A stretch of 64,000 nt of DNA from Shewanella sp. GD04112 (GCF_029835735.1 NZ_JAOEAL010000001.1:2108001-2172000); one strand, 5' to 3'; shown: positions 9,326 through 19,635, numbered from the stretch's first letter. Notes: a model not told the origin generated them from the sequence alone. Program-made: numbers and translations.

Positions 9326-9354
9326 TTATTTAGAACAGTGTTAAAGGGAACGAC

Positions 9355-11904
9355 ATGACACAAGCACAAGCAAAATACCTTAAAGATTATCAAGCTCCCC
9401 AGTTCACGATCGAAACCATTGATTTAGATGTTAATCTCGATGGTAAAAACACCCTGGTTAAAGCCGTTAGCAAAGTCAAACGTACTTCTTCCCACACCAA
9501 TCCCTTAGTGCTCGATGGTGAAAGTTTGACCTTAGTGAGTGTGGGCATTGATGGACAAGCGGCGACGTATCACGCGAGTGAAGGGCAGTTGTCCATCGAG
9601 ACATCGCTGAATGAATTTGAGTTGACCATCATCACCCAACTCGATCCCGAGGCTAACTCAAGCCTCGAAGGTCTCTATATGTCCGACGGCGCCTACTGTA
9701 CTCAGTGCGAAGCGGAAGGCTTTAGACGTATCACGTATTTTCTCGACCGCCCCGACGTGTTAGCCAAATACACAGTGCGAATCGAAGCCGATAAACTGGC
9801 GTTTCCGTTCCTGCTCAGCAACGGTAACTTGATTGAGAAAGGCGAGCTCGATGGTGGCCGCCATTACGTGCGCTGGCAAGATCCTTTCCCAAAACCCGCC
9901 TATCTGTTTGCCCTAGTCGCTGGTGATTTCGATCTGCTGCAGGATGAGTTTATCACCCGCAGTCATCGCAAAGTGGTACTGCAAGTGTTTGTCGATAAAG
10001 GTAATTTACAAAAAGCGCACCATGCAATGGCGTCCCTGAAAAAGTCTATGGCCTGGGATGAATCTCGTTTTGACCTAGAATACGACTTAGATATCTACAT
10101 GATAGTCGCGGTCGACTTTTTCAATATGGGGGCGATGGAAAACAAAGGCTTAAATATCTTCAACACCAAGTATGTGTTGGCAGATACCTTGACCGCAACC
10201 GACGATGATTACCACGGTATTGAATCTGTGGTCGGCCATGAGTACTTCCATAACTGGACGGGTAACCGCGTGACTTGCCGTGACTGGTTCCAATTAAGCC
10301 TCAAGGAAGGCTTGACAGTGTTTCGCGATCAAGAGTTTAGTTCGGATTTAGGCTCTCGTGCTGTGAACCGAATTCACGCGATTAAAGTCATCAAAAACCA
10401 GCAGTTCGCTGAAGACTCAGGCCCCATGGCGCATCCGATCCGCCCCGAGTCTGTGATTGAGATGAATAATTTTTATACTGTTACTGTGTATAACAAGGGC
10501 GCTGAAGTTATTCGCATGATGCACACCCTGTTGGGTGAAGCCCATTTCCAAGCGGGGATGAAGTTATACTTCAAACGCCACGATGGCCAAGCCGTGACTT
10601 GCGATGATTTTGTCGCGGCGATGGAAGATGCCAGTGGAATCGATCTAACGCAATACCGTCTCTGGTATAGCCAAGCGGGCACGCCACTTGTCACCGCAAG
10701 CGACAGTTTTGACGCTGAGGCTGGGACTTACCAGTTAACCCTCAAACAAACCTTAGCTGGTTGTGCTTCACCTTTGCATATCCCCTTTAGCTTAGAGCTG
10801 TTAGATGAGAAAGGGCTGTCACTGGTAAATCAAGTGCTTGATTTTACTCAAGCAGAGCAAGTATTTACATTTGAAGGTATGCGCCATAAACCCGTGGCAT
10901 CCTTACTACAGGATTTCTCTGCACCGGTTAAATTGCATTATCCCTTTGAAATCGATCAGCTTGTACATTTGATGCGCTTTGCCTCGAGTGAAGTGGCGCG
11001 TTGGGAGGCGTCGGTGGCGCTCGTGAGTCAAGCGATTTGGCAAAATGTGGCGCATTTGCAGCAACATCACACCATGACATTAGACGAGCGAGTGAAGGAC
11101 AGCTTTAAAGGCGCCTTACTCGATGAGCAGTTAGATCAGGCGCTGATGGCGGAAATGTTAGCTATACCATCGGCCTCAGCGTTGATTGAGCAAACCGACA
11201 CGGTCGATTTAGATGCCTTAGCCCTAGCCCGTGAATTTGTGCTCACAGAGCTTGCCGCCTATTGTGAAGATGAGTTAACGGCGCTGTATCGCTCATTGGT
11301 AAACCGTGATTGCACAAAAGCGCGAGCGCTGAAAAACCAATGTCTTAACTGGTTGAGCCGAGTCAGTAGCGAGGCCGAAAGCTTTGTGGTTGAGCAGTTT
11401 GATAAGGCTACCAATATGACCGACTCACTTGGCGCATTAAGTGCGGCGAATGTCGGTTCGCTACCTTGCCGCGAACATTTGATGGCAATGTTTGAAGCCC
11501 GCTGGCGCGATACGCCGCTGGTGATGGACAAATGGTTCATGCTGCAGGCTACCCATGATGTGGAAGGGGTGATTGATAGTTTGCGTCAATTACAACAACA
11601 CGCGAGCTTTAGCATGAGCAATCCTAACCGCGTGCGTTCACTGATTGGCAGCTTTGCTGCCGGAAATATTTATCAATTCCACCGCGCCGATGGCAAAGGT
11701 TACGAGTTTTTAACTGAATGTCTTATCAGCTTAAATAAACTCAACCCGCAGGTTGCGGCGCGTATGGTGACGCCACTCATCCAATTTAGTAAGTTTGATG
11801 AGGCGCGCCAAGTCAAGATCAAGGCTTGTTTAACGCGATTGTTGGCGCTGCCTGAACTGTCGAAAGATTTATTCGAGAAAGTATCTAAGGCATTAGCACA
11901 GTAG
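9355..11904 (+). CDS. pepN: Aminopeptidase N (M1 family, zinc)
   Basis: This 849-aa cytoplasmic M1 aminopeptidase is slightly shorter than E. coli PepN (870). The exopeptidase motif GAMEN is at residues 259-263. The zinc site HEYFH puts ligands at His295, Glu296 (catalytic) and His299, with the third ligand Glu318 in LSLKEGLTVF. The C-terminal part has the DUF3458 beta-sandwich and helical domain. It releases N-terminal residues from small peptides. AAAGGGAA precedes the start, and the prc terminator upstream indicates its own promoter. Confidence 0.95.
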   Translation: MTQAQAKYLKDYQAPQFTIETIDLDVNLDGKNTLVKAVSKVKRTSSHTNPLVLDGESLTLVSVGIDGQAATYHASEGQLSIETSLNEFELTIITQLDPEANSSLEGLYMSDGAYCTQCEAEGFRRITYFLDRPDVLAKYTVRIEADKLAFPFLLSNGNLIEKGELDGGRHYVRWQDPFPKPAYLFALVAGDFDLLQDEFITRSHRKVVLQVFVDKGNLQKAHHAMASLKKSMAWDESRFDLEYDLDIYMIVAVDFFNMGAMENKGLNIFNTKYVLADTLTATDDDYHGIESVVGHEYFHNWTGNRVTCRDWFQLSLKEGLTVFRDQEFSSDLGSRAVNRIHAIKVIKNQQFAEDSGPMAHPIRPESVIEMNNFYTVTVYNKGAEVIRMMHTLLGEAHFQAGMKLYFKRHDGQAVTCDDFVAAMEDASGIDLTQYRLWYSQAGTPLVTASDSFDAEAGTYQLTLKQTLAGCASPLHIPFSLELLDEKGLSLVNQVLDFTQAEQVFTFEGMRHKPVASLLQDFSAPVKLHYPFEIDQLVHLMRFASSEVARWEASVALVSQAIWQNVAHLQQHHTMTLDERVKDSFKGALLDEQLDQALMAEMLAIPSASALIEQTDTVDLDALALAREFVLTELAAYCEDELTALYRSLVNRDCTKARALKNQCLNWLSRVSSEAESFVVEQFDKATNMTDSLGALSAANVGSLPCREHLMAMFEARWRDTPLVMDKWFMLQATHDVEGVIDSLRQLQQHASFSMSNPNRVRSLIGSFAAGNIYQFHRADGKGYEFLTECLISLNKLNPQVAARMVTPLIQFSKFDEARQVKIKACLTRLLALPELSKDLFEKVSKALAQ

Positions 11905-11911
11905 CTATGAA

Positions 11912-11934
11912 GAGGGCAGCATTATGCTGCCCTC
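11912..11934 (+). terminator. Hairpin after pepN
   Basis: A near-continuous palindrome (GAGGGCAGCAT, a single T, then its complement) begins 8 bp after the pepN stop. The following T run is short (CATTCTT), so termination may be partial. The rest of the 12-kb-region gap up to 12211 shows no recognisable gene. Confidence 0.7.
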
Positions 11935-12211
11935 ATTCTTCCAAGCAGTAATTGAGCTGTTAGAGTCATGAAGGCCATGTACCCTAGTTATACTATTTAA
12001 CGAGTTAAGTTAAATCTAAGGTATGACGCTTTATACTATTGAATATGATGGCCTTTTGACGAGGGGAGTAGAGTGTTCTTTGTCCCTGTGAGGCCGATAA
12101 TTCAAGGCAATAGCTCTGTTTCTACGACATGCTGTTTGTTGGTCCAACAGCTGTAATTGGCCCGTCGTAAATTCCCACTACCAGTTTTATGCCGATTATT
12201 TGAGTTTTAAT

Positions 12212-12430
12212 ATGGAATTGTATTTTAAGCTAAATCTAAGTTATCGAGAGTTTTTACCTTACTATCAAGGCATTGCCGATAAGGTTGAAGTGCGTGAGCG
12301 TCAGGGGCGGATCCTGTGGATTAATGGCCGACATTTTAGGCGTTTTTTAACCGATAACGGTATTCATGGACAGTTCAAACTGGTGCTCGATGATAAAGGG
12401 CAATTTGTGTCGCTAGAGCAGTTAGCCTAA
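12212..12430 (+). CDS. DUF2835 family small protein
   Basis: This 72-aa protein begins MELYFKLNLSYREFLPYYQG and ends GQFVSLEQLA, which matches the pattern of the DUF2835 family found in gammaproteobacteria. Function is unknown. The ATG at 12212 is preferred over an in-frame TTG at 12200, which would add four residues and has no better ribosome site. It stands alone, followed by a 335-bp gap that leads into the DUF1302 gene. That gap is AT-rich and probably holds the promoter of the following cluster, but I see no defined operator in it. Confidence 0.72.
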   Translation: MELYFKLNLSYREFLPYYQGIADKVEVRERQGRILWINGRHFRRFLTDNGIHGQFKLVLDDKGQFVSLEQLA

Positions 12431-12765
12431 TAAATTATTGATTTTTACTTAGAGTAATTACTTTAAACGGTCGACTAATTACAATCACGGAAGTATGATA
12501 TTTTCTTTGTGATTATGTTAATGAAATATAAAGTTTTTTGCATAGTTTCCCCCACGCTTTTCAATCTTCTGCTTTTCTAATTTAAATTCCATCCCTGTAG
12601 TAGATGACATAAATGTGTCTACGTGCTTAATTCTTTAGAAAATTTTCTCTAACTGTTCCTTGCTCATGGGGATTAATTGCTGTAACAATGATGTTACCTG
12701 TGAGCTAACAAGATGTTGGTTGTAATTCCAAAAACAAAGAATCCAGCAGGGTACGGAGAGCTAAA

Positions 12766-14811
12766 ATGAAAATTGTTAAAAAAAGTTTTAACAAGTCGGC
12801 GCTTGCTTTGGGGGTGGCGTCGGCATTGAGTTTATTGATGGTGTCGAATGTTAATGCGGTTGCGTTCGATTGGGGGGAGATACAAGGGACTTTTGACTCG
12901 ACTTGGACTGCTGGTGCCAGTTGGCGTGTAGGGGAGCGCGATTGGGATGGACAAATTGGTAAGGTAAACCAGCCACAGTTTGATTGGTCAAACTACACAG
13001 CGTTTGACAGTACCAAAACTAAATATACTTCTGCTGAGATTTGGGCACAACCTGGTTCTTATTCTAGCAACAACGATTTGAGTAATTTACTTTATTCTCA
13101 AGGTGATACTACATCCGAAATCGTTAAAGGATTACACGAGTTATCCCTTAAGTATGAGAACTATGGTCTATTCGTTCGTGGTATGTATTTTTACGATCGT
13201 AAGCTAAACGATGGTAACTACGACTTCAATGACCCGTTAACAGGGAAAGAATACGATCCTTGCCGCGACAGTAAGGCTTCTGAAGTGCAATGTAAGGACA
13301 TCCGTCTGCTGGATGCCTTCGTCTACGCGAATTTTGATTTAAACGATGGTGCCAACCCGCTGTCTATCCGTGTGGGTAACCAAGTGGTTTCTTGGGGGGA
13401 AAGTACGCTGATCGCCCACGGTATTGGTGAAATCAACCCAGTCGATTTGAACATCCTGAACGCGCCAGGCGCGGAACTCAAAGAAGCCTTCCGTCCTCAG
13501 GGTATGGTGTGGGCCTCATTGGGGATCACCGAAAACCTATCGGTAGAAGGATTCTATCAATATGATTGGGAACCCGTTTGGATCCCAACCCCTGGTTCAA
13601 TTTTTGCGACTAACGATTTCGCCGGTTACGGTGGTTATAACCAGAACGCACAGTTAGGCTTCAACGCCAACCCAGACATCAATTTAGACTTCTTAACGCA
13701 GGAATATCAGAAACTGGCAGGGATGATCGCCAGTGGTCAACCTACGACGGATCAGTTGGCTGCTATGGCCTTAGCTTATCCAACGAAAGTGACGTTAGTG
13801 CAAGATGAGCAAGCGCCAAGCAACAGTGGCCAATATGGTATCAAGCTAGGTTATTACGCCCCTGAGTTAGGCGATACCGAGTTTGGTTTCTACTTTATGA
13901 ACTACCACAGCCGTCGTCCGCTGATCAGCGGTACTGCTGCCGACTTTAGCACTGGCGCTCTGTTGTCAGATCTTGCGGTACTGGGTCAAAACGCGGGAGA
14001 TATTAACCGCGAATTGCTGCTCAGCTTAAAGAGCTTCTCTAAGGCGCAAATTGTTTACCCTGAAGACATTAAACTCTATGGCTTCAGCTTTAACACCTCA
14101 TTGGGCGATACCTCAGTCGGTGCTGAAATCGCTCACCGCCAAGACGAACCGCTGCAAATCGATGACGTAGAACTGCTGTTTGCGGGTATGCCACAACAGT
14201 TAGCCAACGCGGGCATTCGCCCCGACTTCGACGGCATTTCTCAAATTGATGGCGTACAACCTGGCGAAACCGTTGACGGTTTTATCCGCCTCGATACCAC
14301 TCAAGCGCAAGTCACTTTCACTCACTTATTCGGTCCTACCTTGGGATTGGATAACTTGACGATGTTGGCCGAAGTCGGTGGGGTATGGATCCACGATATG
14401 CCAGGTTTTGATGAACTGCGTCTCAATGGCCCTGGTACTGCACGTTCTGGCGGTAATCCCGATATGCCTGGCATCATCCAAGCGCTGCATAATGGTCCAG
14501 AAACCAACCCATTCCCAACGGATTTTGCTTGGGGATACCGTCTGGTGGCTAAAGCGGACTTTAACAACTTGTTTGCGGGCGTGAACATGTCTCCTCGGTT
14601 GATTTTCTCACACGATGTCGACGGTATTACGCCTGATCCTATGTTCCTCTTTACCGAAGGACGTAAGTCAGTGGCCTTGGGTCTGAATTTTGAATACCAA
14701 AATCGTTGGGGCGCAGACTTATCCTACAACAACTTCTTTGGCGGTGTAGGAACAACCAACGCGATGTCAGATCGTGATTATATTTCTTTCAATATCAAGT
14801 ATTCGATCTAA
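12766..14811 (+). CDS. DUF1302 family outer-membrane protein
   Basis: This 681-aa exported protein has an N-terminal signal (hydrophobic stretch ALALGVASALSLLMVSNVNA, cleaved near residue 32). It has a long Gly/Asn/aromatic-rich body and a C-terminal alternating pattern ending DYISFNIKYSI, as expected for an outer-membrane beta-barrel closing strand. The family is DUF1302, with no firmly assigned substrate. A DUF1329 gene follows 12 nt later, and a YCF48-like and an RND/MMPL gene come next. This four-gene set recurs in other gammaproteobacteria and suggests an envelope transport or lipid-handling system, which remains inference. Confidence 0.82.
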   Translation: MKIVKKSFNKSALALGVASALSLLMVSNVNAVAFDWGEIQGTFDSTWTAGASWRVGERDWDGQIGKVNQPQFDWSNYTAFDSTKTKYTSAEIWAQPGSYSSNNDLSNLLYSQGDTTSEIVKGLHELSLKYENYGLFVRGMYFYDRKLNDGNYDFNDPLTGKEYDPCRDSKASEVQCKDIRLLDAFVYANFDLNDGANPLSIRVGNQVVSWGESTLIAHGIGEINPVDLNILNAPGAELKEAFRPQGMVWASLGITENLSVEGFYQYDWEPVWIPTPGSIFATNDFAGYGGYNQNAQLGFNANPDINLDFLTQEYQKLAGMIASGQPTTDQLAAMALAYPTKVTLVQDEQAPSNSGQYGIKLGYYAPELGDTEFGFYFMNYHSRRPLISGTAADFSTGALLSDLAVLGQNAGDINRELLLSLKSFSKAQIVYPEDIKLYGFSFNTSLGDTSVGAEIAHRQDEPLQIDDVELLFAGMPQQLANAGIRPDFDGISQIDGVQPGETVDGFIRLDTTQAQVTFTHLFGPTLGLDNLTMLAEVGGVWIHDMPGFDELRLNGPGTARSGGNPDMPGIIQALHNGPETNPFPTDFAWGYRLVAKADFNNLFAGVNMSPRLIFSHDVDGITPDPMFLFTEGRKSVALGLNFEYQNRWGADLSYNNFFGGVGTTNAMSDRDYISFNIKYSI

Positions 14812-14823
14812 AGGACTATAACA

Positions 14824-16188
14824 ATGAAGAAACTGTCGATATTGGCAAGTGCCGTGATGATGGCCCTTGTAGCACCTGTAGCGATGGCAAAGGTATCTGA
14901 AGCCGAGGCCGCTAAATTAGGTAACGAATTAACGCCATTAGGCGCAGAAAAAGCCGGCAATGCCGATGGCTCTATTCCCGCTTGGGATGGCGGTATTACT
15001 AAGCCAGTTGCTGGATATACCAAGGGAATGCATCACCCCGATCCTTTCCCTGAGGATAAAATTGAATTCACTATTACCAATGCGAATAAAGCCCAATACA
15101 AGGATTTCTTGACCCCAGGTCAAATGAAACTGTTTGAGCTTTACCCCGACACTTACAAGATGAATGTGTACAAAACGCGCCGCAGCGCATCAGTGCCACA
15201 ATTTGTCTATGATGCGACAAAAGCCAACGCCACTCGCGCTGAATTAGTTGCACAGGGTAATGGTATTGCGGGGGCATCGATTGGTATTCCATTCCCTATC
15301 CCTGCCAATGGCTTAGAAGCGATTTGGAACCATATCCTGCGCTTCCGTGGTGTGGATGTGGAAACCTCACGTAGCCAAGCGGCACCGACGGCCGATGGCA
15401 GCTACACCTTAGTGGAAACCGCTGAGGAAATTCGTTTCGAGTATTCTCGCCCTGAAATTACCCTTGATCAGTTAAAGGCCAGCAACACGCTGTTCTACTT
15501 TAAACAAGTGGTGACTCAGCCTGCTCGTTTGGCTGGTACTGCGCTGTTAGTGAAAGAAACTATGGACCAAGAGGCGCTGCCACGCCAAGCATGGACCTAT
15601 AACACAGGTCAGCGCCGCGTACGTAAAGCACCAAACGTTGCCTTTGATACACCGGGTACAGTATCCGATGGTCTGCGCACCACAGACGATTTCGACATGT
15701 TTAACGGTTCTCCCGTGCGTTATAACTGGGAGCTTGTGGGCAAGAAGGAAATCTATATTCCTTACAACGACTACAAATTGCACTCAGATAAGCTGAAATA
15801 TGACCAAATTTTAAAACCCGGCCATATCAATCCTGAGTTTGTCCGTTGGGAAAAACACCGCGTATGGGAAGTGAAGGCGACCTTGAAAGACGGTATGCGC
15901 CACATCTACAAGACGCGTGTGATGTATCTTGACGAAGACTCATGGCAAGTATCGATTGCCGATCTGTATGACAACCGTGATGAACTCTACCGTGTGGCGG
16001 TTGCCCACGGCTTGAACTACTACGAAGTCCCCACACAGTGGGATACCTTAGAAGTGTTCCACGATCTGCAGTCCCGTCGTTATTTGGCCATGGGGTTAGA
16101 CAACCAGAGTGGAATGTATAACTTCGATGCCAAGTTGAGTGAAGCGAACTTCACCCCAGACGCGCTACGTCGCGAAGGTATCCGTTAA
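14824..16188 (+). CDS. DUF1329 family exported protein
   Basis: This 454-aa protein has a classic Sec signal peptide (MKKLSILASAVMMALVAPVAMA). The mature part carries the DUF1329 features LGNELTPLGAEKAGNADGSI and IPAWDGGI near residues 35-60, and the late RHIYKTRVMYLDEDSW stretch. Members are distantly related to the LolA/LolB lipoprotein-binding fold and are nearly always encoded next to a DUF1302 gene, as here (12-nt spacing, same operon). It probably works in the periplasm as a lipid- or hydrophobic-ligand-binding partner of the DUF1302 barrel. No direct evidence for the ligand is visible. Confidence 0.83.
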   Translation: MKKLSILASAVMMALVAPVAMAKVSEAEAAKLGNELTPLGAEKAGNADGSIPAWDGGITKPVAGYTKGMHHPDPFPEDKIEFTITNANKAQYKDFLTPGQMKLFELYPDTYKMNVYKTRRSASVPQFVYDATKANATRAELVAQGNGIAGASIGIPFPIPANGLEAIWNHILRFRGVDVETSRSQAAPTADGSYTLVETAEEIRFEYSRPEITLDQLKASNTLFYFKQVVTQPARLAGTALLVKETMDQEALPRQAWTYNTGQRRVRKAPNVAFDTPGTVSDGLRTTDDFDMFNGSPVRYNWELVGKKEIYIPYNDYKLHSDKLKYDQILKPGHINPEFVRWEKHRVWEVKATLKDGMRHIYKTRVMYLDEDSWQVSIADLYDNRDELYRVAVAHGLNYYEVPTQWDTLEVFHDLQSRRYLAMGLDNQSGMYNFDAKLSEANFTPDALRREGIR

Positions 16189-16203
16189 TCGGCCACGGTT
16201 TAA

Positions 16204-16222
16204 AGGGGCGCTAAGCGCCCCT
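16204..16222 (+). terminator. Intercistronic hairpin in the DUF1302-DUF1329 operon
   Basis: Arms 16204-16212 and 16214-16222 (AGGGGCGCT and its complement) form a very GC-rich stem with a minimal loop, between the DUF1329 gene and the YCF48-like gene. The downstream T run is poor (CATTAGTT), so it may attenuate or protect mRNA rather than fully terminate. Confidence 0.55.
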
Positions 16223-16242
16223 CATTAGTTAAGGAAGTTTGT

Positions 16243-17253
16243 ATGTCGTTTCGCATCCTTCAATGCGCCGCTGCAATCAGTGTTGGTTGTTTATTTTCTT
16301 CCCCTTCATTTTCTGCGGTGTCTGAGACTTTCCCGCAAATTCAGCCCTTAGCGGCATCTTCTTTAGTGTTAGATATTGCCCATGCGGGGCAGCGTTTAGT
16401 CGCCGTGGGCGAGCGTGGGCATGTGCTCGTGCTGAATGACACCTGGCAACAAGTGCCGACACCAACCTCGGCGCAGCTGACAAAAGTGTTCTTTTTAAAT
16501 GAAAAACTCGGTTGGGCAGTGGGGCACGATGCCACTATTTTGCACACCCAAGATGGCGGCCAGACATGGTCGTTACAAATGCAGTCGAGCGAAATTGAAA
16601 AACCCTTCCTCGATGTGCTGTTTCTCAATGAGCAGGACGGCATGGCCATTGGGGCTTATGGACTGTTTTATCGAACCCATGATGGCGGCAAGACCTGGGC
16701 GGAAGAATTCCACGAAGAGTTGCTGGCCGAAGAAGACGTGTCCTATTTGGCTGAGTTAAAGAATAGCGACCAAGCCGCTTATTTGACCGAGCGCGCCTCG
16801 TTACTGCCGCATTTTAATCGAATGATCGTGCTCAATGATGGTCGTTTGTTATTAGTCGGAGAGCTTGGGCTTGTGGCGGTATCGGCCGATAAGGGCCAAA
16901 CCTTTACCCGTACCGGGTTTGATTACGACGGCTCTATGTTCAATGCCATTCAATTGCAGGATGCGGTTTACGTAATGGGATTGAGGGGGCACGTGTTTAA
17001 AGCAGATTTGAGCCTTGGCCAATGGGATGAGATTGAAATGCCTGTGCAGTCATCCATCAATGGCGCCTTGGTGAGCTCAGATACTAGCTTGTACCTTGTG
17101 GGGAATGCCGGCGTCGTTATCCAGCTAAATCAGGATGATAGTGCGAGTATTGTCACTCGCCGCCAGGGGGAAAACTTAGTTTCGATTGCCAAAGATAACC
17201 AAGGGAATGTGTGGTTATCGGGTAGCCAAGGGCTACTTACACTTAAGCCATAA
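16243..17253 (+). CDS. YCF48/HCF136-like beta-propeller protein
   Basis: This 336-aa exported protein has a signal peptide ending near residue 25 (SSPSFSA) and repeated BNR/Asp-box blades such as GWAVGHDATILHTQDGGQTW and GMAIGAYGLFYRTHDGGKTW. The fold is that of photosystem II assembly factor Ycf48, but in heterotrophs such proteins serve unknown periplasmic assembly or scaffolding roles. It lies between the DUF1329 gene and an RND/MMPL transporter gene (31-nt gap to the latter), so it most likely belongs to the same envelope system. AAGGAAG precedes the ATG at a suitable distance. Confidence 0.8.
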   Translation: MSFRILQCAAAISVGCLFSSPSFSAVSETFPQIQPLAASSLVLDIAHAGQRLVAVGERGHVLVLNDTWQQVPTPTSAQLTKVFFLNEKLGWAVGHDATILHTQDGGQTWSLQMQSSEIEKPFLDVLFLNEQDGMAIGAYGLFYRTHDGGKTWAEEFHEELLAEEDVSYLAELKNSDQAAYLTERASLLPHFNRMIVLNDGRLLLVGELGLVAVSADKGQTFTRTGFDYDGSMFNAIQLQDAVYVMGLRGHVFKADLSLGQWDEIEMPVQSSINGALVSSDTSLYLVGNAGVVIQLNQDDSASIVTRRQGENLVSIAKDNQGNVWLSGSQGLLTLKP

Positions 17254-17284
17254 ATTATAAAACAACAATAACAGGGCCGATAAG

Positions 17285-19600
17285 ATGTTAGAAAAACTGG
17301 TCAACGGATTTGAGTCATTTTTATTCCGCAACCGTGCTTGGGTGGTGAGCATTTTTATTTTGCTGACGGTTTTTTTGGGATACCAAGCTAGCCAATTAAA
17401 AATGGATGCGGCATTCATTAAAAATATTCCGCTTAATCATAGCTATATGCAAACCTACCTCAAACATCAAAAAGATTTTGGTGGCGCGAATAGCATTATG
17501 GTGGCGGTGGAAGATACCAGCGGCAATATTTTTAACCCTAACTTTTTCGACACCCTGAAAAACGTTCACGATCAGCTGTTTTTTATTCCAGGTGTTGACC
17601 GCTCACAGGTGAAATCTTTATTTTCACCTTCGACCCGTTTTACCGAAGTCGTGGAAGATGGTTTTGCGGGGGGCCCTGTGATCCCCGCCGATTTCACGAC
17701 CACCGAAGCGGGCTTAAACACGGTGCGCGATAACATTGAAAAAGCAGGCATTGTGGGACGCTTGATCGCCAACGATTATAGTGCCGCTATGGTATCGGCT
17801 CAATTGATGGACTTTGATCCACAAACGGGTAAGCCCTTAGATACCATCGCCTTTGCCGCTCAGCTGGAGAAGGAGCTTCGCGGTAAGTATGAAACCGATA
17901 AGGTGAAAATCCATATTATCGGTTTTGCTAAGATGGCGGGTGATGTGGCCGATGGCGCCAAAGGCGTATTGCTGTTCTTCGTGATTGCCATTTTGATTAC
18001 GGCAGTAATGGTTTACCTGTTTTCCAAGTCACTTATCCTGACCTTATTGCCATTAGTCTGTAGCTTAACGGCGGTGATCTGGCAGCTGGGTTTACTGACG
18101 GTCATTGGTTTTGGCTTAGATCCTATGTCAATTCTGGTGCCATTCCTCGTCTTTGCCATCGGGGTGAGTCACGGGGTGCAGATGATCAACGCGGTCAGAC
18201 GCCGCGTGATGGACGGACAAACCACTAAGGCGGCCTCGGCTTCTGCGTTTCGCAGTTTATTGGTACCTGGTGGGGTGGCGCTGCTTTCTGATACGGTTGG
18301 TTTCATCACACTGTTATCCATTGATATCGGTATCATCCGTGAGCTGGCCATTTCGGCCTCCCTCGGTGTGGGCGTGATTATTTTCACTAACCTTATCCTT
18401 CTGCCTTTAGTGATTTCTTTCACTGAACTCAAGGTTGCACCACAGGGCGTGCCGACCTCGGATGAAGTGCGGGCCGAGGCAATTTGGCGCTACCTTGCCA
18501 AATTTGCTACGCCGAAATACGCAGTGGTAGTGATTGCGGCGACCATTGCCTTGTATTTTGCAGGTCTGCAACAGGCGAATCAGATGAAAATTGGCGATCT
18601 GCAGGGCGGCGCGCCGGCTTTACACCAAGATTCTCGCTACAACTTGGACACCTTCTTTATTACCGATCACTTTTCTATCACCACCGATGTGATGACTGTG
18701 ATTGTGGAAGCGAGCCCAGAGGCCTGTACTTACCACGATATGCTGACGCAAATTGATGAGTTTGAATGGTTAGTGCGTAATACCCCTGGTGTTGAATCGA
18801 CAGTTAGCTTGGCCTCGGTGGCGAAAAAAGTGAATGCGGGCTTTAACGAAGGCAACCCAAGATGGGAAGTACTGCCCCGTACGACCGCCAGTTTAGTACA
18901 GGCGATTGGCCAGATCCCTACGACATCGGGCTTGTTAAATGGTGATTGCTCAGTGATGCCTGTGTATCTATTTATGCAGGATCATAAGGCTGAAACCATT
19001 GAAACTGTTGTCGCTAAGGTGAAAGCGGTCGCGGCCAAAATGGACAATGACAAGCTGCAATTTAAGCTAGCATCTGGTCCTGTTGGGGTGATGGCGGCGA
19101 CCAACGAAGCGGTGGCGGAAGCCCAATTACCTATGATGATTTATGTGTATGGCGCGGTATTTGTGCTTTGTCTTATCAGCTTTAAGTCATTAAAAGCGAC
19201 AGTCGCGGTGATTATTCCGCTTTACGTGGTCTCCACGCTGGCACAGGCGCTGATGACTCAACTCAATATTGGCTTAGCAGTCAGTACTTTACCCGTTATC
19301 GCCCTCGGTGTGGGTATCGGTGTTGACTACGGTATTTATATCCTGTCGACCATGTCATCTAAGTTGTCGAATGGGATGCCAGTACAACAAGCCTACTATG
19401 AAGCGTTAGTCGAGCGGGGCAGTGCGGTGATTTTCACAGGACTGACGTTGGCGATTGGGGTGAGCACTTGGTTTTTCTCGGCGCTTAAGTTCCAAATGGA
19501 CATGGGGATCCTGCTCACCTTCATGTTTGTGGTAAATATGTTGGGCGCCATAATTATCCTGCCAGCACTGGCAGCGGTATTCTGGCGGCAGGCTAAGTAG
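17285..19600 (+). CDS. RND/MMPL superfamily transporter
   Basis: This 771-aa inner-membrane protein has the RND layout with two repeats. Each has one N-terminal membrane helix, a periplasmic loop (about residues 40-220 and 420-610) and a bundle of five helices. The second bundle contains VIALGVGIGVDYGIYILS and the first VFAIGVSHGVQMINAVRR, as in MMPL and sterol-sensing-type members. No accessory membrane-fusion or TolC partner lies nearby, which separates it from tripartite drug pumps. Together with the DUF1302, DUF1329 and YCF48-like genes upstream, it probably exports or inserts a hydrophobic compound. Confidence 0.85.
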   Translation: MLEKLVNGFESFLFRNRAWVVSIFILLTVFLGYQASQLKMDAAFIKNIPLNHSYMQTYLKHQKDFGGANSIMVAVEDTSGNIFNPNFFDTLKNVHDQLFFIPGVDRSQVKSLFSPSTRFTEVVEDGFAGGPVIPADFTTTEAGLNTVRDNIEKAGIVGRLIANDYSAAMVSAQLMDFDPQTGKPLDTIAFAAQLEKELRGKYETDKVKIHIIGFAKMAGDVADGAKGVLLFFVIAILITAVMVYLFSKSLILTLLPLVCSLTAVIWQLGLLTVIGFGLDPMSILVPFLVFAIGVSHGVQMINAVRRRVMDGQTTKAASASAFRSLLVPGGVALLSDTVGFITLLSIDIGIIRELAISASLGVGVIIFTNLILLPLVISFTELKVAPQGVPTSDEVRAEAIWRYLAKFATPKYAVVVIAATIALYFAGLQQANQMKIGDLQGGAPALHQDSRYNLDTFFITDHFSITTDVMTVIVEASPEACTYHDMLTQIDEFEWLVRNTPGVESTVSLASVAKKVNAGFNEGNPRWEVLPRTTASLVQAIGQIPTTSGLLNGDCSVMPVYLFMQDHKAETIETVVAKVKAVAAKMDNDKLQFKLASGPVGVMAATNEAVAEAQLPMMIYVYGAVFVLCLISFKSLKATVAVIIPLYVVSTLAQALMTQLNIGLAVSTLPVIALGVGIGVDYGIYILSTMSSKLSNGMPVQQAYYEALVERGSAVIFTGLTLAIGVSTWFFSALKFQMDMGILLTFMFVVNMLGAIIILPALAAVFWRQAK

Positions 19601-19606
19601 TTACAA

Positions 19607-19635
19607 ACAATGGGGAGTTTTTGACTCCCCATTGT
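19607..19635 (+). terminator. Terminator of the envelope cluster
   Basis: Perfect 12-bp arms at 19607-19618 and 19624-19635 (ACAATGGGGAGT and its complement) surround a TTTTG loop, starting 7 bp after the transporter stop. The remaining 230 bp before the dehydrogenase gene shows no gene and presumably holds its promoter. Confidence 0.8.
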
